From the NCBI GenBank assembly GCA_023663685.1, contig JAMPHB010000014.1, positions 1-35,314 of the forward strand: 35,314 nucleotides of DNA. The letters run 5' to 3'. Shown one piece after another: positions 6,369 through 15,222 of the stretch. The notes beneath the pieces are model-generated. The model searched no databases and had not been told where the DNA came from. It saw nothing but the letters and a program-made list of their open reading frames with translations. Each line of letters opens with the position of its first letter. Positions within the stretch are counted from its first letter, which is position 1. The translations under genes and the position numbers were made by a program. Origin of the DNA: Blautia sp. GTDB taxonomy: Bacteria > Bacillota > Clostridia > Lachnospirales > Lachnospiraceae.

Positions 6369-8660
6369 ATGAAGAAAAGTAAAGGCGTCGTGATTATCGC
6401 GGTGATTTTGGCCTGCCTGATCGGCCTCGGCTACTATGCCGCCACGATTATGTCATCGACAAGCGTAAGTCAGAGCAACACAGACAATCAGGCGTTGTCT
6501 ACCGGTATTAAGCTCGGTCTGGATCTGTCCGGCGGTGTGTCCATCACTTACCAGATCGTGGATGAAAACCCGTCCCAGACGGACGTGAACGATACCGTGG
6601 CAAAGCTGGAGGAGCGTGCGGAGAGCTACAGCACGGAGTACAGTGTGTATCCGGTGGGAGACGACCGTATTACCGTGGAGATTCCGGGCGTTTACGATGC
6701 GAACGCGGTATTAGAGGAGCTGGGAAGTCCCGGAACCCTGTACTTTATCAAGCACTATGACAGCAGCGGAAGCACCAATTATGAATATGACAGTGCCTCC
6801 GGTGCGTATGTTCTTACGAAGGATATCGACACTCTGCTCGCAGACGGTTCCATCGTGCTGGACGGCAATGACGTGCAGTCTGCCAGCGCGGGATATCAGA
6901 ACGACCAGACCATGAATTCCAGTAAGCCCGTGGTAGAGCTTGTATTCAGCGATGAGGCGGCGGAGATCTGGGCGGCGGCGACGACCGAGGCATACAATAA
7001 TTCCCAGGACACCATCGGCGTCTACTATGACGATCACTTTATCAGCGTGCCGCAGGTGAGTACGATTATTTCCGACGGCCATTGTGTGATCGAGGGAATG
7101 GGCGGCTATGAGGAAGCGGAGCAGCTTGCCACCTTTATCCGTGTCGGTGCGATTAACTTAGAGCTTGCAGAGCTGGAGTCCAAGGTCGTGGGCGCGCAGC
7201 TCGGCGGACAGGCATTGTCCACCAGTATTAAGGCGGCTATTATCGGCCTGATTCTTGTCATGCTGTTTATGATCGTGATGTATGGTCTTTCCGGTGTGGT
7301 GGCGTCGGTGGGACTTGGAATTTATACCTTCATTGTGGTGTCGCTCATTTATCTGTTTGAGATAACGCTGACGCTGCCCGGTATCGCGGGTGTGATCCTC
7401 GGTATTGGTATGGCGGTGGATGCAAACGTCATCATTATCTCCCGTATGCGGGAGGAACTGGCGGGAGGCAAGAGCGTGCTGACTTCCATCAAGGAGGGCT
7501 ATAAGCGGGCGCTTCCGGCTATCATCGACGGACAGCTCACCACCTTTATCGCGGCGCTTGTGCTGATGTGGCTGGGTTCCGGTACGGTGAAGGGCTTTGC
7601 CTACACGCTGATGATCTCGATTATCGTGTCCGTGTTCACCGCACTGGTGGTGTCCAGATACCTGAATCTTGCCCTGTATGCCGTGGGACTTCAGGATGAG
7701 AAGCTTTACGGCAAGGCGAAGGAGAGAAAGACCTTTGATTTTCTGGCAAACCGCAAGATATTCTTTGCGATATCTGTCGTTGTGATTCTTGCCGGTTTTG
7801 TGGGAATGGGAGCGAATGCCGGAATGGGAAAGGGCGCGCTGAATTTTAGCCTGGAGTTTGCGGGCGGTACGGCAATTTCTGCGGATTTCGGACAGGATTA
7901 CACAGTGGAAGAGGTGGAGGCACAGATTGTTCCAGAACTTGCCAATACCATCGGGGACAGTGCGATTCAGGCTTCTACCGTATCCGGCAGCAATGTGGTG
8001 GAGTTTAAGACCAGAACCCTGGAGCTTGAGGAGAGAGAGGCCGTCAACAATATGTTCGTAGAGCGGTTCGGCGTGGACGAGTCCACGATCGAGAGCCAGA
8101 GCATCGGCTCCACCATCAGCGGGGAGATGCGCAAGGATGCATTTATCGCCGTGATCGTGGCTTGTATCTGTATGCTTTTGTATATCTGGTTCCGTTTCAA
8201 GGATATCCGTTTTGCCGGAAGTGCGATTCTCGCGCTGGTGCACGATGTGCTGGTGGTGCTGACCGCCTATGCGCTGATCCGGATTTCAGTGGGCGGCACG
8301 TTTATCGCCTGTATGCTGACGATCCTCGGATATTCTGTCAACGATACCATTGTCGTGTTTGACCGCATCCGTGAGAATATGCACGGAATGAAGAAGGTGA
8401 CGAAGGAATCGCTGGCGGAGGTGGCGAATAAATCTCTGACCCAGACGCTCTCGAGATCCATCAACACCTCGATCACGACCTTCGTGATGGTGCTTCTGCT
8501 GTTCATTTTAGGTGTGGCGTCCATCCGGGAGTTTGCGCTTCCTTTGATGGTAGGTCTGATTTCCGGTACCTACTCGTCCATCTTTATCGCGACGGCGATC
8601 TGGTTTGAGATGAAGCTTCATCTTGGCAGGGGACGGCTGATAAAGAAAAGTGAAAAATAA
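6369..8660 (+). CDS. secDF: Fused protein translocase subunit SecDF
   Basis: A 763-residue membrane protein that uses the proton gradient to help pull preproteins through SecYEG. The SecD half (about 1-445) has an N-terminal helix, the D1 motif LGLDLSGG (49-56), the large extracellular P1 domain (about 60-270) and five more helices, including GIGMAVDANVIIISRMREE near 345-362 with its conserved Asp. The SecF half (about 460-763) has NFSLEFAGGTAISADFG near 491-507 and GYSVNDTIVVFDRIREN near 654-670. Both sets of key residues are present, so it should be active. Fusion of SecD and SecF into one chain is also seen in Bacillus. It lies directly behind scfB with a GAGAGGAAACG ribosome region, and a clear terminator follows. 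Confidence 0.96.
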   Translation: MKKSKGVVIIAVILACLIGLGYYAATIMSSTSVSQSNTDNQALSTGIKLGLDLSGGVSITYQIVDENPSQTDVNDTVAKLEERAESYSTEYSVYPVGDDRITVEIPGVYDANAVLEELGSPGTLYFIKHYDSSGSTNYEYDSASGAYVLTKDIDTLLADGSIVLDGNDVQSASAGYQNDQTMNSSKPVVELVFSDEAAEIWAAATTEAYNNSQDTIGVYYDDHFISVPQVSTIISDGHCVIEGMGGYEEAEQLATFIRVGAINLELAELESKVVGAQLGGQALSTSIKAAIIGLILVMLFMIVMYGLSGVVASVGLGIYTFIVVSLIYLFEITLTLPGIAGVILGIGMAVDANVIIISRMREELAGGKSVLTSIKEGYKRALPAIIDGQLTTFIAALVLMWLGSGTVKGFAYTLMISIIVSVFTALVVSRYLNLALYAVGLQDEKLYGKAKERKTFDFLANRKIFFAISVVVILAGFVGMGANAGMGKGALNFSLEFAGGTAISADFGQDYTVEEVEAQIVPELANTIGDSAIQASTVSGSNVVEFKTRTLELEEREAVNNMFVERFGVDESTIESQSIGSTISGEMRKDAFIAVIVACICMLLYIWFRFKDIRFAGSAILALVHDVLVVLTAYALIRISVGGTFIACMLTILGYSVNDTIVVFDRIRENMHGMKKVTKESLAEVANKSLTQTLSRSINTSITTFVMVLLLFILGVASIREFALPLMVGLISGTYSSIFIATAIWFEMKLHLGRGRLIKKSEK

Positions 8661-8668
8661 AGCGTAAG

Positions 8669-8699
8669 GAGCTGCGGGCTTTGCCTGCGGCTCTTTTTT
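8669..8699 (+). terminator. Rho-independent terminator after secDF
   Basis: GAGCTGCGGGC (8669-8679), a TTT loop, GCCTGCGGCTC (8683-8693), an 11-bp stem with two G-T pairs, then six T. It closes the scf-secDF transcript. Confidence 0.92.
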
Positions 8700-8708
8700 C
8701 GAACGGGA

Positions 8709-8737
8709 TTGCAAAATATCTTACAATCCTATATAAT
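8709..8737 (+). promoter_or_regulatory. Sigma-A promoter for glyA
   Basis: TTGCAA (8709-8714), a 17-base spacer, then TATAAT (8732-8737), about 50 bases before the glyA start and directly after the secDF terminator. Confidence 0.8.
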
Positions 8738-8787
8738 CGTTGTAAATGGGCATTGTCCCGGAAAATAGCAGATAAAAGGAGAATACT

Positions 8788-10035
8788 ATGTATACGTTAG
8801 ACGACATTAAGACAGTAGACCCGGAGATTGCAGGGGCGATCACGGCAGAGTTTGAGCGGCAGAGCAGCCACATTGAGCTGATCGCTTCCGAGAACTGGGT
8901 GAGCCCGGCCGTGATGTCGGCCATGGGGAGCATTTTGACAAACAAATATGCAGAAGGGTATCCCGGGAAGCGCTATTATGGCGGCTGCGAGTGCGTGGAT
9001 GTCGTTGAGGAGCTGGCGAGGGAGCGGGCGAAAAAGCTGTTTGGCTGCGAGTATGTCAATGTGCAGCCCCACTCCGGCGCGCAGGCGAATATGGCGGTGC
9101 AGTTTGCAGTGTTAAAGCCCGGGGATACGGTGATGGGCATGAATCTTGACCACGGCGGACACCTGACCCACGGTTCACCGGTGAATTTTTCCGGCTCTTA
9201 TTTTCATATTGTGCCCTACGGCGTCAATGATGAGGGCTTTATCGACTATGATTCGGTGAGGGAGACGGCGCTTTCCTGCAGGCCGAAGATGATCATTGCC
9301 GGAGCTTCCGCCTATGCCCGGACGATTGATTTTAAGAAATTCCGCGAGATTGCGGACGAGGTGGGCGCGGTGCTTATGGTGGATATGGCGCACATCGCGG
9401 GACTGGTGGCCGCAGGCCTTCATCCGAGTCCCATTCCCTATGCGGACGTTGTCACCACCACGACACACAAGACGCTCAGAGGGCCGAGGGGCGGCATGAT
9501 TCTGTGCAGCAGCGAGGCGAACGAGAGATTTAATTTCAACAAGGCGATTTTCCCGGGGACGCAGGGCGGCCCGCTGATGCATGTGATCGCGGCAAAGGCG
9601 GTCTGCTTTGCAGAGGCGTTAAAGCCTGAATTTAAGGAGTACCAGACGCAGATCGTAAAAAATGCCCAGGCGCTCTGCAGGGGGCTGCAGAACCGTGACA
9701 TTAAGATTGTTTCCGGCGGTACGGACAACCATCTGATGCTCGTGGATCTGACGCCTTACGGGCTGACCGGCAAGGCGGTGGAGAAGCTTTTGGACAATGC
9801 CAATATCACGGCCAACAAAAATACGATTCCGAACGATCCGCAGAAGCCCTTTGTCACCAGCGGTATCCGGCTGGGGACTCCGGCGGCGACATCCCGGGGA
9901 CTTGTGGAGCATGACTTTGACCAGGTGGCGTCTGCGATTGCCATGCTGGTTAAAAACGGGGAGGCCGCGCTGGATGAGGCGAAGAGTATCGTGAAGACAC
10001 TGACAGACCGCTATCCCCTTCCGGATTTTCAGTAG
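8788..10035 (+). CDS. glyA: Serine hydroxymethyltransferase
   Basis: A PLP enzyme of 415 residues that interconverts serine and glycine and loads one-carbon units onto tetrahydrofolate, in the cytoplasm. Diagnostic stretches are [14 protein letters not shown] near the N-terminus, [15 protein letters not shown] (55-69), the aspartate that contacts PLP in [13 protein letters not shown] (199 on), and the PLP lysine K228 in [14 protein letters not shown]. The length is the family norm. The ATG follows AAAAGGAGAA. It begins a transcript with serS 18 bases downstream. Pairing serine/glycine metabolism with serine charging is plausible as a functional unit. Confidence 0.97.
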   Translation: MYTLDDIKTVDPEIAGAITAEFERQSSHIELIASENWVSPAVMSAMGSILTNKYAEGYPGKRYYGGCECVDVVEELARERAKKLFGCEYVNVQPHSGAQANMAVQFAVLKPGDTVMGMNLDHGGHLTHGSPVNFSGSYFHIVPYGVNDEGFIDYDSVRETALSCRPKMIIAGASAYARTIDFKKFREIADEVGAVLMVDMAHIAGLVAAGLHPSPIPYADVVTTTTHKTLRGPRGGMILCSSEANERFNFNKAIFPGTQGGPLMHVIAAKAVCFAEALKPEFKEYQTQIVKNAQALCRGLQNRDIKIVSGGTDNHLMLVDLTPYGLTGKAVEKLLDNANITANKNTIPNDPQKPFVTSGIRLGTPAATSRGLVEHDFDQVASAIAMLVKNGEAALDEAKSIVKTLTDRYPLPDFQ

Positions 10036-10053
10036 AAAAAGGAGCGCAGAGCT

Positions 10054-11343
10054 ATGATAGATATTAAGTTTTTGCGGGAGAATCCCGACGCAGTAAAAGA
10101 AAATATTAAGAAAAAGTTTCAGGAGCACAAGCTTCCCATGGTGGACGAAGTGATTGCGCTTGACGGGGAGGCGCGGGCGGCGCAGCAGGAGGCGGATGAG
10201 CTTCGCGCCAGCCGCAATAAGCTCTCGAAGCAGATCGGCGCGCTGATGGGGCAGGGAAAGAAGGGGGAGGCTGAGCAGGTGAAGGCCGAGGTCGCGGCGA
10301 ATGCCGCCCGCCTTGCACAGCTGGAGGAGCGGGAGAAGGAGCTCTCCGAAAAGGTCACGGGGCTGATGATGCAGATTCCGAATATCATTGATCCGTCGGT
10401 GCCCATCGGTAAGGACGACAGCTGCAACGTGGAGCTTGAGCGCTTCGGGGAGCCTCTTGTGCCGGATTTTGAGATCCCGTACCATACGGAGATTATGGAG
10501 CGTTTTGACGGTATTGATATGGATGCCGCGGGAAAGGTGGCAGGCAACGGCTTTTACTATCTGATGGGAGATATTGCAAGGCTCCATTCTGCGGTGATCG
10601 CCTATGCCAGGGACTTTATGATTGGCAGGGGCTTTACCTACTGTGTGCCGCCCTTTATGATCCGCTCCAGCGTGGTGACCGGTGTGATGAGTTTTGAGGA
10701 GATGGACGCCATGATGTACAAGATCGAGGGTGAGGATCTCTATCTGATCGGCACCTCGGAGCATTCCATGATCGGCAAGTTTATCGACACCATCAACGAC
10801 GAGAAAAAGCTGCCCTACACCATGACGAGCTATTCTCCGTGCTTCCGCAAGGAGAAGGGGGCACACGGCATCGAGGAGCGTGGGGTCTATAGGATTCACC
10901 AGTTTGAAAAGCAGGAGATGATCGTGGTCTGCAAGCCTGAGGAGTCTCCCATGTGGTACGACAGGCTGTGGCAGAACACCGTGGATCTGTTCCGAAGCCT
11001 CGACATTCCGGTCCGCACCCTGGAGTGCTGTTCCGGGGATCTAGCGGATCTCAAGGTAAAATCCTGCGATGTGGAGGCGTGGTCGCCGAGACAGAAGAAA
11101 TATTTTGAGGTGGGAAGCTGCTCGAATCTGGGAGATGCGCAGGCGAGACGGCTGAAGATCCGCGTGAAGGGCAGCGATAAGGGCAAGTATTTTGCCCACA
11201 CGCTGAACAATACGGTGGTGGCTCCGCCGCGGATGCTGATTGCATTTTTGGAGAACAATCTTAAGGCGGACGGTACGGTGGCGGTTCCGGAGGCACTCAG
11301 ACCTTATATGGGGGGAACAGAGAAATTGATTCCGAAGCATTGA
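10054..11343 (+). CDS. serS: Seryl-tRNA synthetase
   Basis: A 429-residue class II synthetase that charges tRNA-Ser (and tRNA-Sec where present). Residues about 1-105 form the long antiparallel coiled-coil arm (MIDIKFLRENPDAVKENIKK, then a heptad-rich Ala/Glu/Lys/Arg region), followed by the linker MMQIPNIIDPSVPIGKDD. The catalytic domain shows TSEHSMIG, motif 2 as CFRKEKGAHGIEERGVYRIH and motif 3 near TVVAPPRMLIAFLEN, ending RPYMGG. Motif 2 is less like the common E. coli form (FRSEAGSAGRDTRG) and resembles a variant found in many Clostridia, so a genome could carry it beside a standard SerRS. AAAGGAGCG precedes the ATG. It is probably in the glyA transcript, and the next gene follows after 18 bases. 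Confidence 0.95.
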   Translation: MIDIKFLRENPDAVKENIKKKFQEHKLPMVDEVIALDGEARAAQQEADELRASRNKLSKQIGALMGQGKKGEAEQVKAEVAANAARLAQLEEREKELSEKVTGLMMQIPNIIDPSVPIGKDDSCNVELERFGEPLVPDFEIPYHTEIMERFDGIDMDAAGKVAGNGFYYLMGDIARLHSAVIAYARDFMIGRGFTYCVPPFMIRSSVVTGVMSFEEMDAMMYKIEGEDLYLIGTSEHSMIGKFIDTINDEKKLPYTMTSYSPCFRKEKGAHGIEERGVYRIHQFEKQEMIVVCKPEESPMWYDRLWQNTVDLFRSLDIPVRTLECCSGDLADLKVKSCDVEAWSPRQKKYFEVGSCSNLGDAQARRLKIRVKGSDKGKYFAHTLNNTVVAPPRMLIAFLENNLKADGTVAVPEALRPYMGGTEKLIPKH

Positions 11344-11361
11344 TGGCAGAGGAGGTTTTTT

Positions 11362-13458
11362 ATGAAGGAATCTGTAAAGAAGCTGATTCTTCGTTTTGAA
11401 AATGGATTTTTCTCAAATGTATTAAAACGCGGCCTGGGCATGATGATTCCGCTGCTTTTGGTGGGCGCCTTTGCGTGTGCCCTGCGGGATCTGCCGGTTC
11501 CTCTCTACCAGTCGTGGCTGGCGGGGCAGGGACAGCCGCTGTATCTGTTTTTTCACATGATCTATGAGGGAACTTTCGGCATTTTTTCACTGGCGATGGT
11601 GATAGCCTTAAGCGTCAGCTATGTGATGGAAAAAAACGAGAGCTATGATTATATAGGCCTGTATGTGCTCGTGTCCCTCGGGGCATTTGGAACGCAGCTG
11701 AATATAGGCAGCGAGCACTTTGATATTGCGGGCGTTGGCGCGCAGGGGAGCTTTGCGGCAATTTTTATCACCTATCTGTCCTGCGTGGCGTACACGGCGC
11801 TTCGGAGGGTAAAGATATTTTCTCTGGAGAATTACACGGCGGGAATGGGCGGAATCTGCGTGCAGGCGATTCAGACCTTTTTTCCGATGGCAATTATTGT
11901 GAGTGTGGTGGCGCTGTTCAACCAGCTGCTCTATGCGCTGTTTGGCGTCTATAGTCTCTATGAATTCTTCACCACCTACCTTTGCAGGCTTTTTGAGGCG
12001 GTTGGGGCAGGCGACGGTTTTGCCTCCGGGCTTCTTTATACCTTCCTCGTGCATCTTCTGTGGTTTTTTGGCCTGCACGGAAGCCATATTTTAGAGCCGG
12101 TCGCGCAGAATACCTTTGCGTTCACCGGAGACACTATTTTCTCCAAGCCCTTCTTTGACATATTTGTGATGATGGGGGGCTGTGGTACGACAATCTGCGT
12201 CCTGATCGCGCTTGTTTTGTTTTTCCGAAAGGAGCGCGTCGGCAAGCTGGCGGGGCTTGCGCTCTGGCCTGCGATTTTCAATGTCAATGAGATTCTGACC
12301 TTCGGAATTCCGATTATCTTAAACCCGGTGCTGGGAATCCCCTTTATCCTGACGCCGGTCGTCTGCTACTGTCTGTCCTACGCGGCGACAGCCACGGGGC
12401 TTGTACCCCAGCTCACGCAGACAAATACATGGACGATCCCCGTGTTTGTCGGGGGCTATCTGGCGACGGACTCCCTGCGGGGGACTCTGCTGCAGGTGGT
12501 ATGTATCGCGGTCGGCGTGCTGATTTATCTGCCCTTTTTGCGCATCAACAGCAGGCTTGAGCAGATTCGCTCCAAGGAGGAGGTCGGGGCGATTATTTTG
12601 GAGCTGCAGCAGAAGGAGGAGCGGGTGGAACGGCCGGCCTTTCTGACGAGAGGCGACCGTATCGGCGCCACTTCCCGGGCACTTTTACACGATCTGCAGC
12701 GGGCAGTCCGCAACCGGGAACTGTTTCTTCTCTACCAGCCCCAGATGGCGGCGGACGGGAGATGTGTGGGAGCGGAGGCGCTGCTGCGGTGGAAACATCC
12801 GGTCTACGGCATGATCTATCCGCCCCTCATTATCTATCTCGCGGAGGAGGGGAAGCTGCTCCCCGAGCTGGAGGACTTTATTCTGGACGAGGTGACAACT
12901 GGCATTGACAAGCTGCAGAAGGTCTACGACGGGCCGTTTAAGATGTCTGTGAACCTCACGGCGCATTCTCTTCTGTGGGATGTGGAAAAATGCATCGAGC
13001 AGCATCTTGCCGCGCACAATATCGCCGCGGAAAAGCTGTGGATTGAGATTACGGAGCAGGATGTGCTCCTGCAGACCGATGTGGTGAGCCGGAAGTTAAA
13101 CGCCTTTAAGGAGGCGGGGCATATGCTTCTCATCGACGATTTTGGCATGGGGCACACTTCGCTTTTGTATCTGCAGTCCAATTTCTTTGGAATCGTGAAG
13201 CTGGACGGATCGCTGATCCGGACGATTGAAACGAATGAGACGAACCAGAAGATTGTTGCTTCTATTGTGGAGCTGGCGAAGGAGCTCGGCGTGGGCGTGA
13301 TTGCCGAGTATGTGGAGACAAGGGAACAGCAGCTGCTGCTGGAGAGGCTTGGCTGCACCTGCTATCAGGGATATCTTTTCAGTAAGCCGGTTCCCCTGGA
13401 GGAGTTTATCGAGTACCAGATCGCCCACAGTCCGCAAATGCGGCCGCGTCAGCATTGA
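11362..13458 (+). CDS. PTS EIIC-like membrane domain fused to EAL c-di-GMP phosphodiesterase
   Basis: A 698-residue two-part protein. Residues about 20-395 form a PTS EIIC-like sugar-channel domain of the cellobiose/lactose type with roughly ten helices. Recognisable stretches are FFGLHGSHILEPV (235-247) and FNVNEILTFGIPIILNP (306-322). No EIIA or EIIB domain is attached. A linker (about 396-440) leads to an EAL domain (about 440-690) with the expected active-site residues: E472-A-L, N531 (VNLTA), E562 (EITE), D592-D593 (DDFG), K613, E649/E652 (AEYVET) and QGYLF at 669. It should therefore hydrolyse c-di-GMP to pGpG. The likely idea is that a sugar bound or moved by the membrane part controls the output. 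EIIC-EAL proteins have been noted in C. difficile, as I recall. The GAGGAGG site fits the start. It trails serS by 18 bases. Confidence 0.92.
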   Translation: MKESVKKLILRFENGFFSNVLKRGLGMMIPLLLVGAFACALRDLPVPLYQSWLAGQGQPLYLFFHMIYEGTFGIFSLAMVIALSVSYVMEKNESYDYIGLYVLVSLGAFGTQLNIGSEHFDIAGVGAQGSFAAIFITYLSCVAYTALRRVKIFSLENYTAGMGGICVQAIQTFFPMAIIVSVVALFNQLLYALFGVYSLYEFFTTYLCRLFEAVGAGDGFASGLLYTFLVHLLWFFGLHGSHILEPVAQNTFAFTGDTIFSKPFFDIFVMMGGCGTTICVLIALVLFFRKERVGKLAGLALWPAIFNVNEILTFGIPIILNPVLGIPFILTPVVCYCLSYAATATGLVPQLTQTNTWTIPVFVGGYLATDSLRGTLLQVVCIAVGVLIYLPFLRINSRLEQIRSKEEVGAIILELQQKEERVERPAFLTRGDRIGATSRALLHDLQRAVRNRELFLLYQPQMAADGRCVGAEALLRWKHPVYGMIYPPLIIYLAEEGKLLPELEDFILDEVTTGIDKLQKVYDGPFKMSVNLTAHSLLWDVEKCIEQHLAAHNIAAEKLWIEITEQDVLLQTDVVSRKLNAFKEAGHMLLIDDFGMGHTSLLYLQSNFFGIVKLDGSLIRTIETNETNQKIVASIVELAKELGVGVIAEYVETREQQLLLERLGCTCYQGYLFSKPVPLEEFIEYQIAHSPQMRPRQH

Positions 13459-13483
13459 CAATTTTTTGTCAAAGTGTTAGCAT
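13455..13483 (+). promoter_or_regulatory. Promoter for crt with overlapping Rex-like palindrome
   Basis: TTGACA (13455-13460), a 17-base spacer, then TAGCAT (13478-13483). The -35 is a perfect match. An 18-base perfect palindrome, TTGACAA-TTTT-TTGTCAA (13455-13472), covers the -35 and part of the spacer. Its outer TTG...CAA and inner AA-N4-TT match the clostridial Rex operator form TTGTTAA-N4-TTAACAA as I know it; two positions in each arm differ. A repressor bound there would block RNA polymerase. Confidence 0.6.
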
Positions 13484-13530
13484 AGGGTTTATGAAAAAAC
13501 AAATACATATTATGTAGGAGGAATTTTGCT

Positions 13531-14334
13531 ATGAGTGAATTTAAGAACCTGACACTCGAGATTGCAGATCAGGTTGCGGTGCTTTCTATCGCAAGACCTG
13601 CGGCTCTCAACGCGCTGAACAGCGAGACACTGGACGAGCTGAACACATGCCTTGGCGAGATCGAGAAGAACGACGGCATCAAGGTTGTGATTCTGACGGG
13701 CGGCCCGGACAAGAAGGGCAACGAGTTCAAGTCCTTCGTGGCAGGCGCAGACATCGCCGAGATGGTGAATTTCACCGCTCCCGAGGCGAGAGCATTCGGC
13801 ATCAAGGCTTCCGAGCCTTTCTTTAAGCTGATGAATATGCGTCAGGTGACGATTGCTGCGGTGAACGGTTTTGCGCTGGGCGGCGGCTGTGAGATCGCCA
13901 TGAGCTGTGATATTCGTATCGCCAGCGACAATGCAGTGTTTGGCCAGCCGGAGTGCGGTCTGGGAATTATCCCGGGCTTTGGCGGCACGCAGAGACTTGC
14001 GCGTCTGGTAGGCATGGGACGGGCGAAGGAGATGATCTTCACCTGCGACAATATCGACGCGAACGAGGCATACCGCATCGGCCTGGTGAACAAAGTGGTT
14101 GCTAAGGAGGAGCTGATGGCTGCGGCGAAGGAGATGGCGGCCAAGATCATTTCCAAGGGAAGCTATGCGGTGGCGGTTGCTAAGGCAGCCATCAACAACG
14201 GCTACGATATGGATATCAAAAACGCTGTGGAGATGGAGGCGAATCTGTTCGGCGTTGTGAACGATACCCACGATAAGAAGGAAGGCATGGGCGCATTCTT
14301 AGAGAAGAGAGCGGCAGAGCTGACCGATTTCTAA
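13531..14334 (+). CDS. crt: Short-chain enoyl-CoA hydratase (crotonase)
   Basis: A 267-residue cytoplasmic enzyme that interconverts 3-hydroxybutyryl-CoA and crotonyl-CoA in the butyrate pathway. The crotonase fold is clear. The oxyanion-hole glycine region is SFVAGADIAEM (68-78) and ALGGGCEIAMSCD (115-127). The two catalytic glutamates are E121 (GGGCE) and E141 (FGQPE), at the usual spacing of 20 residues, followed by LGIIPGFGGTQRLARLVG. The length is standard. The ATG follows TAGGAGGAA. It has its own promoter and terminator and appears to be transcribed alone, so the partner butyrate genes (bcd-etf, hbd, thl) must lie elsewhere. The Rex-like palindrome at its promoter fits control by NADH/NAD balance. 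The very regular codon use suggests high expression. Confidence 0.94.
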   Translation: MSEFKNLTLEIADQVAVLSIARPAALNALNSETLDELNTCLGEIEKNDGIKVVILTGGPDKKGNEFKSFVAGADIAEMVNFTAPEARAFGIKASEPFFKLMNMRQVTIAAVNGFALGGGCEIAMSCDIRIASDNAVFGQPECGLGIIPGFGGTQRLARLVGMGRAKEMIFTCDNIDANEAYRIGLVNKVVAKEELMAAAKEMAAKIISKGSYAVAVAKAAINNGYDMDIKNAVEMEANLFGVVNDTHDKKEGMGAFLEKRAAELTDF

Positions 14335-14368
14335 GGAAAGTTAAGAGTATGATCGTGCGCACAGGAGC

Positions 14369-14391
14369 GCCGTGAGCTGCGGAATCACGGC
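14369..14391 (+). other. Stem-loop in the crt 3' untranslated region
   Basis: GCCGTGA (14369-14375) pairs with TCACGGC (14385-14391), and GCACA (14359-14363) with TGTGC (14396-14400) could extend it across small bulges. It has no T-run and lies before the true terminator, so it may protect the mRNA end. Confidence 0.4.
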
Positions 14392-14420
14392 CGGATGTGC
14401 AGGCGTGAGGAATCAGAGGG

Positions 14421-14462
14421 GAGCGTTGTCCTTACATCGGAGGTAAGGGCAGCGCTCTTTTT
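14421..14462 (+). terminator. Rho-independent terminator after crt
   Basis: GAGCGTTGTCCTTAC (14421-14435) pairs with GTAAGGGCAGCGCTC (14443-14457), a 15-bp stem with two G-T pairs and a 7-base loop, then five T. Confidence 0.92.
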
Positions 14463-14495
14463 GGTGGCGGAAAAGACGCGGAAATCATTTTTATA

Positions 14496-14523
14496 TTGTA
14501 TCAATGTGCAGTTATGATATAAT
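14496..14523 (+). promoter_or_regulatory. Sigma-A promoter for the HAD gene
   Basis: TTGTAT (14496-14501), a 16-base spacer, then TATAAT (14518-14523), about 27 bases before the start at 14550. Confidence 0.65.
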
Positions 14524-14549
14524 TGTGTCAGGGACAAGGAGGGGAAGCG

Positions 14550-15143
14550 ATGCTTCGAAACATTGTGTTTGATATGGGAAATGTGCTGCTGGATTATGAC
14601 CCGGAGGTTCCGCTGGCTCAGTATTGCACCAGCGATGCGGCGAGGGATATTATAAGAAGAGAGCTGTTTTTGGGGCCGGAGTGGAAGATGGGCGATCGGG
14701 GCGAGATTCGCGACCGTGACCGCTATGAGCTGGTGAAGAAGAGGGTGCCCGGGCAGTACCATGAGGAATTGAAAAAATGCGTGGAGGGCTGGGAAATCTG
14801 TATGAAGCCGCTCGCCGGTGCGAGGGAATTTTGCGCATATGTGAAGGAGAAGGGCTATGGAATCTATGTGCTCTCGAATGCGAGTGATTTGTTTTACGAG
14901 TACTTTCCCAATTTTGCCCCAATCGAATATTTTGACGGCGTATTCGTCTCCTGCGATGTGCATGTCATAAAGCCGGATATACAGATCTACGAGCTGTTTT
15001 TAAAGAAGTACGGCCTTGTGGCGGCGGAATGCCTCTTTATCGACGACCGGGAGGATAATGTGGAGGGAGCCCGGGCGGCGGGGATTACGGCAGTCCGCTT
15101 TCAGGGCAGCTATGATGCGATTCGGGAGGAGTTTGGATTGTAG
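14550..15143 (+). CDS. HAD-family phosphatase, YihX-like subgroup
   Basis: A 197-residue soluble HAD hydrolase. The ATG at 14550 is set by AAGGAGGGG five bases upstream; an in-frame TTG at 14523 overlaps the -10 box and is rejected. Motif I is FDMGNVLLDYD with the nucleophile D8. The usual second Asp at position 10 is Gly, as in the YihX/epoxide-hydrolase-like branch of subfamily IA (FDLGNV). Motif II is VLSNAS (S109), motif III is K141 (VIKPD) and motif IV is FIDDREDN (D165/D166). A helical cap lies at about residues 16-85. Relatives remove phosphate from small sugar phosphates; YihX acts on glucose-1-phosphate. That would suit the neighbouring GH13 enzyme, but the substrate here is not shown by the sequence. 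Confidence 0.85.
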   Translation: MLRNIVFDMGNVLLDYDPEVPLAQYCTSDAARDIIRRELFLGPEWKMGDRGEIRDRDRYELVKKRVPGQYHEELKKCVEGWEICMKPLAGAREFCAYVKEKGYGIYVLSNASDLFYEYFPNFAPIEYFDGVFVSCDVHVIKPDIQIYELFLKKYGLVAAECLFIDDREDNVEGARAAGITAVRFQGSYDAIREEFGL

Positions 15144-15154
15144 GCGATTGTTTG

Positions 15155-15183
15155 TTGCGAATATCATGGATTTTTGGCATAAT
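15155..15183 (+). promoter_or_regulatory. Probable promoter for the GH13 gene
   Basis: TTGCGA (15155-15160), a 17-base spacer, then CATAAT (15178-15183), followed by an AGGAGG site before the start at 15223. Confidence 0.6.
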
Positions 15184-15222
15184 ATAAAATATGGATTTTT
15201 ACAACGATAGGAGGACTAACTA

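Noticed and set aside
10036-10053. T-box or other leader control of serS or asnS
   Set aside because: The gaps before serS (18 bases) and asnS (22 bases) are far too short for a T-box.
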